This document shows positions 62,614 through 64,000 of a stretch of 64,000 nt of DNA, in pieces; position 1 is the first letter of the stretch, and every line of letters begins with the position of its first letter. A program made the translations under genes and the position numbers. The stretch lies in contig NZ_CP036172.1 of NCBI RefSeq assembly GCF_017357525.1, forward strand, positions 1,772,561 to 1,836,560. Reading direction: 5' to 3'. A model generated the notes under the pieces. The model ran no database searches, was not told the DNA's origin, and worked only from the letters and a program-made list of their open reading frames with translations. Origin of the DNA: Methanofollis aquaemaris (GTDB lineage: Archaea; Halobacteriota; Methanomicrobia; Methanomicrobiales; Methanofollaceae).

Positions 62614-64000
62614 GCCTTTCTCTCCTCGATGGACGCTCCATGCAGGCTGATCCTGGTGTGCCCGTACGGCGAGTGGGCCGGGTCCGGGCCAGGGGGCACG
62701 TCGGTCCGGTAGTGGGCCCCGCGGCTCTCCGGACGCAGCAGGGCCGAACGGACGATGAGCAGTGCTGTGGTGCAGAGGTTCCGGGCACCGCAACACTCGA
62801 TGAGGTTGCGCTCGGAGACCGCTTTGAGCGGGGCGGCGAGCAGTCCTTCGACGACCCGCTGTGTTGTTTGCAACGCGGTCGCGTCCCGCCGGATCCCGGC
62901 GCCGTCCCACATCGCACGCTGGAGGTGCTCCCGCGCCCAGGTCGGCGAAGATTCGCCCTCGTAGAAGGCGGCGAGCCGTTCCTCCTGCGCCGCCACCTGG
63001 ACTTTATCCAGGACCTTCGCCCGCTCAGGTGTCTTCCCGGCTGCCTCGCCGGCCCGCTTCCCGAATACCTGGGTCTCGGCAAGGGCGTTGCCGCCGAGGC
63101 GGTTGGCCCCGTGAACTCCGCCGGCGGTCTCGCCGCAGGCGAAAAGCCCGGCCAGGCTCGTCTGGCAGGCGGGTGTGATCCGCAGCCCGCCCATCACATG
63201 GTGGGCGGTGGGGGCGACCTCCATCGCCTCCGTCCTGATGTCCACACCGTACCTGAGGAACTGGGAGAGCATCAGCGGGAGGCGCTCCTCGATCTGCCCG
63301 GCCGGCAGATGGGTGACATCCAGCCAGACGCCGTCATGGGAGGTGCCCCGCCCCTCCAGCACCTCGGTGGCGATCGCCCGCGCCACCACGTCGCGGGTGG
63401 AGAGTTCCATCCGCTCGGGGTCGTAGCGGTGCATGAATCGTTCGCCCTCGGCATTGACGAGGTGGCCGCCCTCGCCCCGCACCGCCTCGGTGACCAACCG
63501 TCCCCTGGCGTCGTACGGGTAGACCGCACCGGTCGGGTGGAACTGGACCATCTCCATATCGATCAGGTCGGCCCCGGCCCGGTAGCCGAGGGCGAACCCG
63601 TCGCCGGTCCCGGTGCCCGAGTTGGTGGAGACGTCGTAGACCCTCGACCCTCCACCGGCTGCGAGGACCGTGGCGTCGGCGCGGACCGCGATCAGTTCGC
63701 CTTTCCTGTTGAGGGCCAGGGCCCCACAGACCCGGTCCCCATCTCTGAGCAGTTCGATTGCAGCCGTCTCCTCAAGCCGCTCGACACCGCTCCCGCGCAG
63801 CCGCTCCATCAGGGTGGCCATGATCTCGTGGCCGGTCCGGTCGCCTGCATAGCAGGTCCGCGGGAAAGACTGGCCGCCGAAGGAACGCTGGGCAACCTCC
63901 CGGTCTGCAGAGGCGTCGAAGACCGCTCCCCATCTCACCAGGTCGGTGAGGCGTGCTGGAGCATCGTGAACCAGCGCCTCGACCAGGGCCGGGTCGTTGA
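62610..64000 (-). CDS. tfrA: Thiol:fumarate reductase subunit A, N-terminus beyond window
   Basis: Flavoprotein subunit carrying covalent-type FAD and the fumarate site; only the C-terminal 463 residues are in the window, with the frame open to the last base. Visible motifs include the substrate region QSFPRTCYAGDRTGHEI, the FAD-domain ATVLAAGGGSRVYDVSTN, MVQFHPTGAVYPYDARGRL and the C-terminal FACGETAGGVHGANRLGGNA. Succinate in methanogens of this order is made reductively for 2-oxoglutarate synthesis. Cotranscribed with tfrB. Confidence 0.94.
   Translation of the reverse strand, partial: NDPALVEALVHDAPARLTDLVRWGAVFDASADREVAQRSFGGQSFPRTCYAGDRTGHEIMATLMERLRGSGVERLEETAAIELLRDGDRVCGALALNRKGELIAVRADATVLAAGGGSRVYDVSTNSGTGTGDGFALGYRAGADLIDMEMVQFHPTGAVYPYDARGRLVTEAVRGEGGHLVNAEGERFMHRYDPERMELSTRDVVARAIATEVLEGRGTSHDGVWLDVTHLPAGQIEERLPLMLSQFLRYGVDIRTEAMEVAPTAHHVMGGLRITPACQTSLAGLFACGETAGGVHGANRLGGNALAETQVFGKRAGEAAGKTPERAKVLDKVQVAAQEERLAAFYEGESSPTWAREHLQRAMWDGAGIRRDATALQTTQRVVEGLLAAPLKAVSERNLIECCGARNLCTTALLIVRSALLRPESRGAHYRTDVPPGPDPAHSPYGHTRISLHGASIEERKA

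Noticed and set aside
1-64000. CRISPR array, tRNA or rRNA genes, integrase or transposase
   Set aside because: No regularly spaced direct repeats, no cloverleaf with a GTTCGAATC-type T-arm in spacers, no rRNA-like blocks and no transposase motifs were seen. The dispersed repeats are irregularly placed and in both orientations.

Overview
The window is archaeal and looks like a hydrogenotrophic methanogen of the order Methanomicrobiales, most probably Methanofollis or a close relative. The evidence is a thermosome, deoxyhypusine synthase, TiaS, the archaeal route into the shikimate pathway (ADH synthase plus DHQ synthase II), CoM/CoB-dependent thiol:fumarate reductase, F420H2:NADP oxidoreductase, TATA-type promoters and several apparently leaderless starts. 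Coding DNA is GC-rich and intergenic DNA is often AT-rich.

The centrepiece is 5.4-21.7 kb: two complete tandem copies of a seven-gene set. In each copy an iron-containing alcohol dehydrogenase and an F420-dependent NADP reductase (Fno) lie on the minus strand, followed on the plus strand by NuoE-, NuoF- and NuoG-like flavin/iron-sulfur subunits, a four-cluster ferredoxin and a tungsten aldehyde oxidoreductase (AOR). Read together this is an alcohol-to-acid oxidation module. Alcohol is oxidised to aldehyde by the dehydrogenase and aldehyde to acid by an AOR complex with its own NAD(P)/flavin electron-splitting head. NADPH is then converted to F420H2 by Fno, so that both F420H2 and reduced ferredoxin can feed CO2 reduction to methane. 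The copies differ in promoters, spacing and one start codon: the first nuoE-like gene has ACG where its twin has ATG.

Left flank (0-5 kb): two paralogous secreted proteins of unknown function (one cut by the window edge, one frameshifted), pyrF, and deoxyhypusine synthase. A 37-bp fossil duplication sits between the last two. Region 21.7-33 kb: repeat-rich spacers, tiaS, an HTH regulator, thermosome, a chemoreceptor-CheW pair, a zinc-ribbon protein, a membrane protein, a methyltransferase and a truncated radical-SAM gene.

Region 33-45 kb: an eight-gene minus-strand operon for aromatic amino acids (two ADH synthase paralogs, aroB', tyrA, pheA, aroA, a shikimate kinase-shikimate dehydrogenase fusion, aroC), with aroD and a chorismate mutase nearby. 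Region 45-64 kb: an M50 protease, three iron-sulfur flavoproteins, two related PAS histidine kinases, an oxygen-defence operon (zinc ribbon, 41-residue desulforedoxin-like protein, AhpD-like protein, peroxiredoxin), a CDF transporter, RadC, rubrerythrin, a QueG-like protein, an HD hydrolase, a glutaredoxin-thioredoxin reductase fusion, a Kef-type antiporter and tfrBA (tfrA cut by the right edge).

Scattered through the spacers are at least six copies of a previously unlabelled ~65-bp palindrome-rich repeat and two GC-rich hairpin repeat families. No rRNA, tRNA or CRISPR array was seen.
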